From: an uncultured Opitutia bacterium
Lineage (GTDB): Bacteria; Verrucomicrobiota; Verrucomicrobiia; Opitutales; Opitutaceae
Assembly (NCBI GenBank): GCA_903862955.1
Contig: CAIPAH010000011.1
Span: 1 to 64,000 of the forward strand
DNA length: 64,000 nt
Reading direction: 5' to 3'
The notes under the pieces: generated by a model
Told to the model about the DNA's origin: nothing
What the model saw: only the letters and a program-made list of their open reading frames with translations
Databases searched by the model: none
Made by a program: the position numbers and the translations under genes
In this document: positions 17,777 to 25,324 of the stretch, piece after piece
How positions within the stretch are numbered: position 1 is the stretch's first letter
Layout: each line of letters opens with the position of its first letter

Positions 17777-17850
17777 CCACGAAGGGCACGAAGCACACGA
17801 AGCCCAAGCCCTGAATCTGAAGCTTTGTGTGCTTCGTGCCCTTCGTGGTT
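17775..17850. repeat. Long inverted repeat spanning the sufE stop, CCACGAAGGGCACGAAG family
   Basis: Arms 17775-17803 and 17822-17850 match at 28 of 29 positions, with an 18-base loop. The left arm begins within the TAA of sufE, and the right arm ends 11 bases before the TatD start. It may end sufE transcription, but the lack of a T-run fits a palindromic repeat better than a classical terminator. Confidence 0.9.
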
Positions 17851-17861
17851 CAAATCCAAGG

Positions 17862-18701
17862 ATGAATTTCTACGACGCCCACGCCCATTTGCAGGACGCC
17901 GAGCTCGTGCCGCATTACCCGCGCGTCTTCGCCGACCTCGCGGCCGCCGGCATCAAGCGCGTCGTGACCAATGGCTCCAGCGAGGCCGACTGGCCCGCCG
18001 TCGCAGCACTCGCCGCCGCCCAACCAATCATCCTCCCCAGCTTCGGCCTGCACCCGTGGGACGCCGGCAATCGCTCGCCCACATGGCAGCAGGCTCTCCT
18101 CGCCCACCTCGACGCCACCCCGGGCGCGGTGATCGGCGAAATCGGACTCGATCGCTGGATCGTCACCCGCGCGAAACCCGACGACCGCCGGCTCGCCGGC
18201 CTCCGCCGCGCGCCCATCAGGGAACAACTCGAAGTCTTCGCCTGGCAATTCGGCGTCGCCACCGAACGCAACCTCCCGGCCGCCATCCACTGCGTCGACG
18301 CACACGGGTTACTCCTCGAGGCCCTCCGCGCGACCGAACGCCCGGCGCGCGGCTTCCTACTCCACTCCTACGGCGGCTCCGCGGAGATGGCCGCGCGGTT
18401 CGCCGAGTTGGGCGCGTATTTTTCCTTCAATGCCAACTTCCTCGACGCCCGCCGCGCCCGCCTGCGCGAGGTTTACGCCGCGATCCCTGCCGACCGGCTG
18501 CTCGTCGAGACCGATGCTCCCTCGGTCCGCCCGCCCGTCGCGCAAGCGCCCTACTCGCTGCCCGACACCGACGGCGCGCACGTGAACCATCCCGCCAACC
18601 TCACCGCCACCTACGCCGCACTCGCGGGGTTACGCAGCGTAACCCCCGAAGTTCTCGCCGCCCAGTTGGAGCAAAACTTCCGGCGGCTGTTCGGATCCTG
18701 A
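17862..18701 (+). CDS. TatD-family metal-dependent hydrolase
   Basis: A 279-residue TIM-barrel hydrolase of the TatD family, members of which act as metal-dependent DNases or on other phosphoesters. The start MNFYDAHAHLQDAEL carries the first metal pair HxH. Other ligand regions are GEIGLDRW (Glu), PAAIHCVDAHG, LLHSYGGSAEM and VETDAPSVRPP (Asp). The start was set at MNFYDAH because upstream in-frame codons run through a palindromic repeat. The three-gene neighbourhood SufE, TatD and TcdA is suggestive but not a proven operon, since tcdA is convergent. Confidence 0.92.
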   Translation: MNFYDAHAHLQDAELVPHYPRVFADLAAAGIKRVVTNGSSEADWPAVAALAAAQPIILPSFGLHPWDAGNRSPTWQQALLAHLDATPGAVIGEIGLDRWIVTRAKPDDRRLAGLRRAPIREQLEVFAWQFGVATERNLPAAIHCVDAHGLLLEALRATERPARGFLLHSYGGSAEMAARFAELGAYFSFNANFLDARRARLREVYAAIPADRLLVETDAPSVRPPVAQAPYSLPDTDGAHVNHPANLTATYAALAGLRSVTPEVLAAQLEQNFRRLFGS

Positions 18702-18711
18702 GTCGGATTGG

Positions 18712-18770
18712 TCACGCAAAGGCGCGAAGCCGCCAAGTTTCCGACTCTGCGGCTTAGCGGCTTTGCGTGA
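18712..18770. repeat. Inverted repeat overlapping the tcdA 3' end, TCACGCAAAGGCGC family
   Basis: Arms 18712-18733 and 18749-18770 match at 20 of 22 positions with a 15-base loop. The right arm encodes the last residues of the minus-strand tcdA gene (ITQSR and stop). Related copies lie at 27641-27715 and 44257-44324. Confidence 0.9.
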
Positions 18771-19548
18771 TATCCTTCACGACCTCGCCCGCGGCGATCA
18801 GCCCGAACGCCCCGGTCACGAACACCGCCGAGCCGAAGCCTGTCTCGCAATCCATCATCAGGTTGCTGCCGGGCTCTTGCACGGCCGCGCACGTGCCGTC
18901 CGCCCACGGGTAGATCGGCGGCTCGGTCGACCACACGCAGCGCACGTCGAGCTTCGCGATCTTCTTCGTCGTGCCGTGCGTGAAGCCATAGTCGCGCCGC
19001 AACTTTTTCCGCACCTGCCGCAACAGTTCGTCGCTGAACGCCTCGCCGAGGTCCCCCGTGTGGATCTTCGTCGCGTCGCGCTTCCCGCCCGCCACGCCCA
19101 CCGTCAGCACGCGCTTGCCCAGCGCGCGGCTCTCGGCGATCAGCAGCGCCTTGTTCGACATCCGGTCGATCGCGTCCACCACGTAGTCAAACGGCGCCGC
19201 CAGCAGCCGGTCCGCCGACGCCTTCGTGAAGAATTCCTGCACAATCGTCACCCGGCAGGCCGGGTTGATCGCCGCCACGCGCTCCGCCAGCACCGCGACC
19301 TTCGGCCGCCCGATCTGGCCGTCGAGCGCAGGCAGCTGACGGTTGACGTTCGTCACGCAGACGTCGTCAAGGTCCACCAGCGTCAACGCGCCAATCCCGC
19401 TGCGTGCGAGGCCCTCGACCGTCCACGAGCCCACCCCGCCGACGCCCACCACGCAGACGTGCGCCGCCTGCAGCCGCGGCAGCGCCGCCATGCCATACAG
19501 CCGGCCGAGTCCGCCAAAGCGGGCGAGATAGTCTTCGTTCAGGTCCAC
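18754..19548 (-). CDS. tcdA: tRNA threonylcarbamoyladenosine dehydratase TcdA (CsdL/YgdL)
   Basis: A 264-residue E1-like enzyme that cyclises t6A in tRNA to ct6A using ATP. The nucleotide loop is VVGVGGVGSWTVEGLARSG (residues 33-51), followed by LVDLDDVCVTNVNRQ and the DAIDRMSNK block. The C-terminal part has FVTGAFGLIAAGEVVKDI, normal for TcdA. It starts at GTG. The final residues come from a palindromic repeat arm. A SufE-family gene lies nearby, consistent with the known CsdA-CsdE-CsdL link. Confidence 0.95.
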   Translation of the reverse strand: MDLNEDYLARFGGLGRLYGMAALPRLQAAHVCVVGVGGVGSWTVEGLARSGIGALTLVDLDDVCVTNVNRQLPALDGQIGRPKVAVLAERVAAINPACRVTIVQEFFTKASADRLLAAPFDYVVDAIDRMSNKALLIAESRALGKRVLTVGVAGGKRDATKIHTGDLGEAFSDELLRQVRKKLRRDYGFTHGTTKKIAKLDVRCVWSTEPPIYPWADGTCAAVQEPGSNLMMDCETGFGSAVFVTGAFGLIAAGEVVKDITQSR

Positions 19549-19776
19549 GATTCGGGGTTTATCCCCGGCGCCTCCGGCGTCCAGCCCGACCTGCAGAAAT
19601 CTTTTCCGTCCGCTCCCACGCCCCGCGCATTTCTTGGCATTAGGATGAGCAGCAGGACGCGATTCAAACCGTGATGAATGCGCGGCGCGGCGTTTGGGGC
19701 TTCTGGCTGGCGCCGTTGAGTCCTAGGCTCGGCCTCGGACCGGGCCCGCTTGGGTCCGCTTCGAACCCCGAACGTC

Positions 19777-21420
19777 ATGAAATTAAACCCCCTCCTCAAC
19801 GGCAAACGCGGCGCCGACCTGCTGCACGATCCCCTACTCAACAAGGGCACGGCCTTCACCGAGGCGGAGCGCGACGCGCTCGGCCTCCGCGGCCTCCTGC
19901 CCCCGCATGTCGCGACACAGGACCAGCAGCTCGCCAAGATCCTGGAAACCGTCCGCCGCAAACCGACCGACCTGGAGAAATACATCTACCTCATCTCGCT
20001 GCAGGAGCGGAACGAGAACCTGTTCTACCGCCTCATCACCGACCACGTGACCGAGATGATGCCGCTGATCTACACGCCGACCGTCGGTCTCGCCTGCCAG
20101 CGCTACGCCCTGATCTTCCGCCGCCCGCGCGGGTTGTTCATCAGCCTGAAGGATCGCGGCTCCGTGAAACAGGTCCTCCAAAACTGGCCGCACCGCGACG
20201 TGCGCATGATCGTGGTCACCGATGGTGAACGCATCCTCGGCCTCGGTGATCTCGGCGCCAACGGCATGGGCATTCCCGTCGGCAAGCTCTCGCTCTACAC
20301 CGCCTGTGCCGGCGTGGCCCCCAACCAGTGCCTGCCCGTGCTGCTCGACGTCGGCACCGACAACGAGGCGTTCCGCGCCGACCCGGACTACATCGGCACC
20401 TCGCGCCCCCGCGCGCGTGGGCCGGAATTTGATGCGTTCGTCGCCGAGTTCGTGGCCGCGGTGCAGGAGACCTTCCCCAGCGCCTGCATCCAGTTCGAGG
20501 ACTTCGGCAACGCCAACGCTTTCCGGCTGCTGCGCGAATACCGCGAAAAGATCTGCACGTTCAACGACGACATCCAGGGCACCGCCGCGGTCACCCTCGC
20601 CGGCGTTTACTCCGCGCTGCGCCTGACCAAGGACAAGCTCGCCAACCAGCGCTTCCTCTTTCTAGGCGCCGGCGAGGCCGGCATCGGCATCGGCGAACTC
20701 ATCGTCGAGGCCCTCAAGGCCGAGGGCGTCACCGAAGCCGCCGCCCGCCGACAGTGCTGGTATGTGGACTCGAAGGGCCTCGTCGTCTCTAGCCGCACCG
20801 ACCTTGCCGCGCACAAGCAGCTCTTCGCGCACGACCACGCGCCCGCCGCGTCCTTGCTCGCCGCGGTCGAGTCGCTCCGGCCCACCATGCTCATCGGCGT
20901 CTCCGGCATGCCGGGCACGTTCACCGAGCCGATCGTCCGCACGATGGCCAAGCTCAACCGCGCCCCGGTCATCTTCGCGCTGTCGAATCCCACCTCGAAG
21001 GCGGAATGCACCGCCGAGCAGGCTTACACCTGGTCGGACGGCCGCGCGATCTTCGCCAGCGGCAGCCCGTTCCCGGACTTCACGCTCAACGGCCGGACTT
21101 ACAAACCGGGCCAGGGCAACAATTCTTACATCTTCCCCGGCGTCGGCCTCGGCGTGATCGTCAGCCAGTCCCGCCGCGTCACCGACGAGATGTTCTTCGT
21201 CGCCGCCAAGACCCTCGCCACGCTGGTGACTGACGCCGACCTGTCCACCGGTCGCATCTTTCCCGAGCTGCAGCGCATCCGCGAAGTGTCCGCCGCCATC
21301 GCCGTCGGCGTGGCCGAGGTCGCCTTCAAACGCGGCCTGACCGACACCCTCAAACCCACCGACCTCCTCGGCCGCGTCCGCGCGCAGATGTACGATCCGC
21401 ATTACGCGAGCTACGTCTGA
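19777..21420 (+). CDS. maeA: NAD-type malic enzyme
   Basis: A 547-residue enzyme that decarboxylates malate to pyruvate with reduction of NAD(P). It has the long form seen in MaeA. Signature blocks are FYRLITDHVTEMMPLIYTPTVG, VVTDGERILGLGDLGANGMGIP and TFNDDIQGTAAVTLAG with the metal-binding Asp pair, plus the cofactor loop FLGAGEAGIGIGELI. The ATG at 19777 gives MKLNPLLNGKRG; in-frame codons upstream do not resemble the family. The 228-base space upstream holds no gene. The stop is two bases from the convergent nicotinamide riboside kinase gene. Confidence 0.97.
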   Translation: MKLNPLLNGKRGADLLHDPLLNKGTAFTEAERDALGLRGLLPPHVATQDQQLAKILETVRRKPTDLEKYIYLISLQERNENLFYRLITDHVTEMMPLIYTPTVGLACQRYALIFRRPRGLFISLKDRGSVKQVLQNWPHRDVRMIVVTDGERILGLGDLGANGMGIPVGKLSLYTACAGVAPNQCLPVLLDVGTDNEAFRADPDYIGTSRPRARGPEFDAFVAEFVAAVQETFPSACIQFEDFGNANAFRLLREYREKICTFNDDIQGTAAVTLAGVYSALRLTKDKLANQRFLFLGAGEAGIGIGELIVEALKAEGVTEAAARRQCWYVDSKGLVVSSRTDLAAHKQLFAHDHAPAASLLAAVESLRPTMLIGVSGMPGTFTEPIVRTMAKLNRAPVIFALSNPTSKAECTAEQAYTWSDGRAIFASGSPFPDFTLNGRTYKPGQGNNSYIFPGVGLGVIVSQSRRVTDEMFFVAAKTLATLVTDADLSTGRIFPELQRIREVSAAIAVGVAEVAFKRGLTDTLKPTDLLGRVRAQMYDPHYASYV

Positions 21421-21422
21421 TC

Positions 21423-21959
21423 TTACAAAACTCCTTCAACCGCCGCGATCGCGCGGCGCGTGCGTGCGTCGCCCTGACCGGTGATCTCGACAAATGGCAG
21501 GCCGCGTTTCTCGAGCGCGTCGCGCCAAAGCTGGCGGCCTTTCGTCCGGCTGGCGGCGTCGGGAAAGCACCGCTGCGGGTCGGGTTCAAACGGGATGTCC
21601 GTGTCGCACAGCAGCCAGAGGCTCACGCCCTTGGCCCGCTGCTCCGCCTCGGCCCGCACCCACGGCGGACACTCGCCGGGAAACAAAACGTCATCCCACA
21701 GCGTGCACGTGAGCAATTCGGTGTCGTGAAACACCACCCGCCGCGCACCCGACGTCGCACGTTCCTCGTTCGCCATCTGGCCCAGCGCGATCGTTCCGAG
21801 GTCCGCCGCGGTGATCTTGCCGTGCTTCAGGTCCCAGAACTCGCGCACGAATTCCGGCGACCACGGTTCACCGAAATGGGCCGCCAGCTGCGCAGCGAGA
21901 GTGGTCTTGCCGGTGGATTCCGTCCCGAAGACGACGACGCGTTTGATCGCTGCGTTCAT
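21423..21959 (-). CDS. NadR-type nicotinamide riboside kinase (kinase domain only)
   Basis: A 178-residue P-loop kinase equal to the C-terminal ribosylnicotinamide kinase domain of NadR. The Walker A loop is FGTESTGKTTLAAQL (residues 11-25), then WSPEFVREFWDLKHGKIT, VVFHDTELLTCTLWDD and the lid RCFPDAASRTKGRQLW. NadR of enterics also has an adenylyltransferase and a DNA-binding domain; both are absent here. It lies 70 bases after pnuC on the same strand, so the two should import nicotinamide riboside and phosphorylate it to NMN. Confidence 0.92.
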   Translation of the reverse strand: MNAAIKRVVVFGTESTGKTTLAAQLAAHFGEPWSPEFVREFWDLKHGKITAADLGTIALGQMANEERATSGARRVVFHDTELLTCTLWDDVLFPGECPPWVRAEAEQRAKGVSLWLLCDTDIPFEPDPQRCFPDAASRTKGRQLWRDALEKRGLPFVEITGQGDARTRRAIAAVEGVL

Positions 21960-22029
21960 TGGCGATTTGCCGAAGCCAAGAATTGGAGCCGCGGCTCAAA
22001 TCCGACCCGAGTAGAATCAGCCGCCTTCC

Positions 22030-22623
22030 TCATGCGGCCAAGCCTTTCCTCATGTCCCGCCACCACGCGCGCCAGCCCCACAGCGCCATCACCCAGAAAA
22101 TCAGGTAAAGCCCGCTCGTCAGGCGCAGGTCCTTCGCCCAATACACGCCCATCGCGACGGTGTTCACGACGACCCACGCGGGCCAGTTCTCGAGGTTCTT
22201 CCGCGCCTGCAGCCACTGCGCGATGAGGCTGAAGACCAGGATGAACGCGTCCCACCACGGCAGCGCCGCGTCCGTGTTGCGGTGCATGAACCACCCCCAA
22301 CCCGCCGTGAGCACCGCGCCCACCGCCACCCACCCGGCCACCTCCGCGCTGCTGAGTCGAGTGACCGGCAAACTAACCCGGGCCTGCCCGCCGTAGGCTT
22401 GGCGAAGGCGGGACCCGCGCCACCAGTGCCACCAGCCATAGGCTTGGATGAGGAAAAACGCGACCTGCAGAATCGTGTCGGAGTAGAGTTTGGCCGAGTA
22501 AAATACCCACGCGTATACCGCCACCTGGACAAGCCCGATCGGCCAGCCCCAGATGTTCTGCCGGATCATCAGCCACACGCCGATGACGCCCAGCACCGTG
22601 CCAACGATTTCCCATGCGCTCAT
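22030..22623 (-). CDS. pnuC: PnuC nicotinamide riboside transporter with in-frame repeat insertion
   Basis: A 197-residue inner-membrane protein of the PnuC family with about seven helices. The family motif region SLIAQWLQARKNLENWPAW (near residues 142-160) corresponds to the WQxxxN substrate-site block, and the C-terminus ends with a basic tail. Between helices, after WWHWWRG, the residues SRLRQAYGGQARVSLP are encoded by a GC palindrome (22383-22413). That segment is unlike PnuC and looks like a palindromic element inserted in frame into a cytoplasmic or periplasmic loop. The protein should still be functional because the loop is extended without a frameshift. The start MSAWEIVGTV was chosen over an upstream start in poor context. 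The partner kinase follows. Confidence 0.93.
   Translation of the reverse strand: MSAWEIVGTVLGVIGVWLMIRQNIWGWPIGLVQVAVYAWVFYSAKLYSDTILQVAFFLIQAYGWWHWWRGSRLRQAYGGQARVSLPVTRLSSAEVAGWVAVGAVLTAGWGWFMHRNTDAALPWWDAFILVFSLIAQWLQARKNLENWPAWVVVNTVAMGVYWAKDLRLTSGLYLIFWVMALWGWRAWWRDMRKGLAA
22383..22413. repeat. Palindromic element inside pnuC
   Basis: The plus strand reads CCTGCCCGCCGTAGGCTTGG then CGAAGGCGGG, with arms CCCGCC and GGCGGG. The minus strand encodes RLRQAYGGQA. Peptides of this kind are known from protein-coding palindromic repeats in other environmental genomes. I recall this pattern but could not search for copies. Confidence 0.8.
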
Positions 22624-22682
22624 GTCCGGAATGTCATGCCGTAGCGTCCAGCACCCACGCAACCTCTCCGTGAACGGTGATG

Positions 22683-22760
22683 TCTCGCGACGTCCGCGAA
22701 GGACGCGACGGCCTGAATTGTTCAGTTCCTGACGTCGCGTCCTGCGCGGTCGGCGCGAGA
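22683..22760. repeat. Inverted repeat upstream of pnuC
   Basis: Arms 22683-22710 and 22733-22760 match at 25 of 28 positions around a 22-base centre. The arm reads TCTCGCGACGTCCGCGAAGG and ends with ACGCGACG. It lies in the 157-base space between hslO and pnuC, both on the minus strand. Confidence 0.85.
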
Positions 22761-22780
22761 CCGTGTTCCTCCCCTACGGC

Positions 22781-23602
22781 CTACTTCGCCGACGCCACAA
22801 ACCCCTCCATTGCCTCGCGGGTGACGGCGTGACGCGCGCCGCAGCGCGGGCAGCGGATCTCGAGCTTCTCGGCGTCACCGAAGAGCACGGTCGGATCCTG
22901 TCGCATGGTCGGCGCCAGCACCTCCATCATGCGCGCATGGGTGCAACCGCAATGCCACCGGCAGATGCGCCGCTCCATCAACACCAGCGTCTCCGTCTTT
23001 TCCAAGTCGCGCACGGCGCTGGGCGTGAGCCCGCGCAGCCACGCCAGGTCGCAATCGGGATGCTCCGTCACCAGTGCAAACTCCTCCTCGCCCAGTTGGA
23101 AATACCGCGCGGCGCGCTGCTCGCTCTGGGCGTAGAAATTCTCCACCGCCACCAGCGGGTCGTTGCCCGCGAACGTGACGGCGCTGCGGCGCTTCGGCTG
23201 CTGGCCCCGCACGACGTCCGCGTAGAACAGGTTCTCGGGCAGTTCCTTCACGCCTTCCTCGAAGACCTGGCCCGTCACCGCGCCCGTCTCATTGTCGCCG
23301 GCGAGGAACAGGTTCACCAGCGGCGACTGAAAATTGATTGTCCAGGCGGTGAGTTCGTTCCACGGCCGCGACGCGCCGTGCAGCACGAAGCCCGCGAGCG
23401 CGCGCTTGAACATCGCGGCGGACTCCGCCGACGGCTTCATCCGCTGCGCCCCGAGGTGCAGGTAGTAGTCGACGAACAGTTCGCTGAATTCCGCACGGGC
23501 GACCATCACGTTGCGGTGCCGCACAAAATAAGTGCGCACCTCGAGGCCGGGATCGGCGGGATTGGGTGGAGTGATTTCAGGCATGGCGTACAAGGTTGCC
23601 AT
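22781..23602 (-). CDS. hslO: Hsp33 redox-regulated chaperone
   Basis: A protein of 267 or 273 residues, depending on whether the second or first ATG is used (MPEITPPNP at 23584 or MATLYAM at 23602); neither has a clear ribosome-binding site. The zinc-binding redox switch is complete: RWHCGCTHARM near residue 222 and EIRCPRCGARHAV near 253. Hsp33 is a cytosolic holdase activated by oxidation and unfolding. The core has NELTAWTINFQSPLVNLF, a divergent N-terminal region. An MsrA gene follows closely on the same strand, so a shared oxidative-stress role is plausible. Confidence 0.94.
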   Translation of the reverse strand: MATLYAMPEITPPNPADPGLEVRTYFVRHRNVMVARAEFSELFVDYYLHLGAQRMKPSAESAAMFKRALAGFVLHGASRPWNELTAWTINFQSPLVNLFLAGDNETGAVTGQVFEEGVKELPENLFYADVVRGQQPKRRSAVTFAGNDPLVAVENFYAQSEQRAARYFQLGEEEFALVTEHPDCDLAWLRGLTPSAVRDLEKTETLVLMERRICRWHCGCTHARMMEVLAPTMRQDPTVLFGDAEKLEIRCPRCGARHAVTREAMEGFVASAK

Positions 23603-23642
23603 GCAACGCCCGAAGTAAAGTCAGGCGGAGATTTTGCCCTGC

Positions 23643-24248
23643 TCAATCCTGCTTCAGCGCGGGGAAGTGTTCCTGCAGCTTCTTAATCTTCGGCGCAATC
23701 ACGAGGGCGCAATAGTTCTGCTCGGGATTCTTCTCGAAGTAGTCCTGATGGTACTCCTCCGCGCGCCAGAAATGCGTCAGGGGCACGATCTCGGTGGTGA
23801 TTGGGTCGCGGAAAATCTTCTGTGCCTCGGCCTTGGACGCCTCGGCCGCGGCCTTCTGGGCCGGGTTGGCATAGAGGATGATGGAGCGGTACGACGAACC
23901 CATGTCATGACCTTGGCCGCCGACCTGCGTCGGGTTGTGGATGGACCAGAAATAATTGAGGACCGAGTCGAGTGACACGACCGACGGGTCAAAGTCCACC
24001 TTGATCACCTCGGCATGCCCGGTGGTGTGCGTGCACACTTCCTCGTAGGTCGGGTTGCGTGTGGTGCCCCCCGCGTAGCCGCAGGTGACGTGCGTCACCC
24101 CGGGGAGCAGCTTGTAGGCGGCGTCGGTGCACCAGAAGCACCCGCCTCCAACGACGATGGACTCGATCTTGGGCGGAGGAGTGTTGGCAGCAGTCATGGC
24201 GGAAAAGGAAAAGCCGAACAGGGAAAGAAGCAAAGCGAGGCGTTTCAT
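23643..24248 (-). CDS. msrA: Exported peptide methionine sulfoxide reductase MsrA
   Basis: A 201-residue enzyme that reduces Met-S-sulfoxide in proteins. The catalytic motif GGGCFWCTDAAY lies near residue 34, followed by VTCGYAGGTTRNPTYEEVC and YRSIILYANPAQ. The start MKRLALLLSLFGFSFSAMTAA gives a signal peptide, so it acts outside the cytoplasm, probably in the periplasm. C-terminal resolving Cys in NYCALVIAPKIKK is present. It is 40 bases upstream of the Hsp33 gene start side and on the same strand. Confidence 0.96.
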   Translation of the reverse strand: MKRLALLLSLFGFSFSAMTAANTPPPKIESIVVGGGCFWCTDAAYKLLPGVTHVTCGYAGGTTRNPTYEEVCTHTTGHAEVIKVDFDPSVVSLDSVLNYFWSIHNPTQVGGQGHDMGSSYRSIILYANPAQKAAAEASKAEAQKIFRDPITTEIVPLTHFWRAEEYHQDYFEKNPEQNYCALVIAPKIKKLQEHFPALKQD

Positions 24249-24306
24249 GCAGATAAGACCCACGATGGCTCAAACTATTCCCGCCGCAACGCGGGTAATT
24301 GCGCAC

Positions 24307-25128
24307 TCAAGCCGGCACGCGCCCACCCAGCACCGGGACCTGCCACACGGCATATTCCTCCGGGTTGAGGATGCTCGAGATCATCCCGTCAAAATGCGCC
24401 CGCACGTCCTCGGGTTTCCACCCCGACTGCTGGCTCAGCATGTCCGTGTAGCCATCGCGCCATGCCTCGATGATGCCGGCAAATGTCGCCCGCGGCACCC
24501 GGATCGTGTCGACCGTCACGTAATCGACCGTCAGGTCCTGCAGCCCGAGCTCGCGCAGCAGCGTCCACGTGCGCCGGCCGACGCGCTCGTCCACGCCCGT
24601 GCCGCGCACGGCCTTAGGCACGCAGCTCGACCAGAAATCGTCCGCGTCCAGCTTCCCCCGCATGAAATGCAGCATGTGGTAGTCCTCGCTCAGCACGTGC
24701 AGCCACCCGCCGGGCTTGCAGATGCGCTTCATCTCCGCGAGCACCCGCTCCGGCTCGGGAATCGACTGCGTCACATGCCGGCAGACCACGAGGTCGAAGT
24801 GCGCCGCCGGCAACTTCAGCTCAAACGCGTCGCCCTGCTGGAACGACACGCGTGGCGCCAGGTCCGCATGCCGCCCCCGCGCCAATGCGACCGTGTGCTC
24901 CAGGATGTCGATGCCCACCACCTCCGCCCGCGGATAAAGCCCGGCAAGCCGCGACGTGATTTCGCCGCTGCCGCAGCCGATGTCCGCGATGCGGCAGTCC
25001 GGAACCAGCTGGTATCGCTCGAACAACGGCCGTTCCTGCGGCCAGATCGCGTTCGCCTGTGCCGCGAGGTTGCGGATCATCGACTCGTTCGCCATCTGCT
25101 CGGCCTGGGGGTTGCGGTCCTTGCTCAT
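24307..25128 (-). CDS. Class I SAM-dependent methyltransferase
   Basis: A 273-residue cytosolic enzyme. Motif I is IADIGCGSGEITSRLAGL (residues 47-64), with VVGIDILEHTVALARGR, FELKLPAAHFDLVVCRHV and ICKPGGWLHVLSEDYHML in order. The central segment ADDFWSSCVPKAVRGTGVDE and the rest resemble UbiE/COQ5-type small-molecule methyltransferases; the acceptor is unknown. The start MSKDRNPQAEQM was chosen; a longer form has no family support. It follows a divergent repeat-filled spacer shared with the GH78 gene. Confidence 0.9.
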   Translation of the reverse strand: MSKDRNPQAEQMANESMIRNLAAQANAIWPQERPLFERYQLVPDCRIADIGCGSGEITSRLAGLYPRAEVVGIDILEHTVALARGRHADLAPRVSFQQGDAFELKLPAAHFDLVVCRHVTQSIPEPERVLAEMKRICKPGGWLHVLSEDYHMLHFMRGKLDADDFWSSCVPKAVRGTGVDERVGRRTWTLLRELGLQDLTVDYVTVDTIRVPRATFAGIIEAWRDGYTDMLSQQSGWKPEDVRAHFDGMISSILNPEEYAVWQVPVLGGRVPA

Positions 25129-25174
25129 GGAGCTGCGAAAATTGGGCCCCGAACGTCCGGCTGCCAAGGCCAGA

Positions 25175-25237
25175 CGTAGGTCGGGGTTTACCCCCGATAT
25201 CTGGTGCCGGATTATCGGGCGTAAAGCCCGACCTACC
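25175..25237. repeat. Second copy of the GTAGGTCGGGCTTTACGCCCGATA inverted repeat
   Basis: The left arm (25175-25200) and right arm (25211-25237) match over 22 of 24 central positions with a 10-base loop. The right arm equals the perfect repeat at 17218-17307, and the left arm has two changes (CGGGG for CGGGC). It occupies the 196-base divergent space before the GH78 gene. Confidence 0.88.
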
Positions 25238-25324
25238 CCGGTCCCCTCCCACCCGCAACGCCCTCACCCGGCGCGGAATCCGCTCGAATCCCCGGGCATT
25301 GCCCTTCCATTCTGCGTCCCAGCC

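Noticed and set aside
19640-19665. T-arm-like string near 19648 suggesting a tRNA
   Set aside because: No acceptor, D or anticodon stem can be drawn around it.
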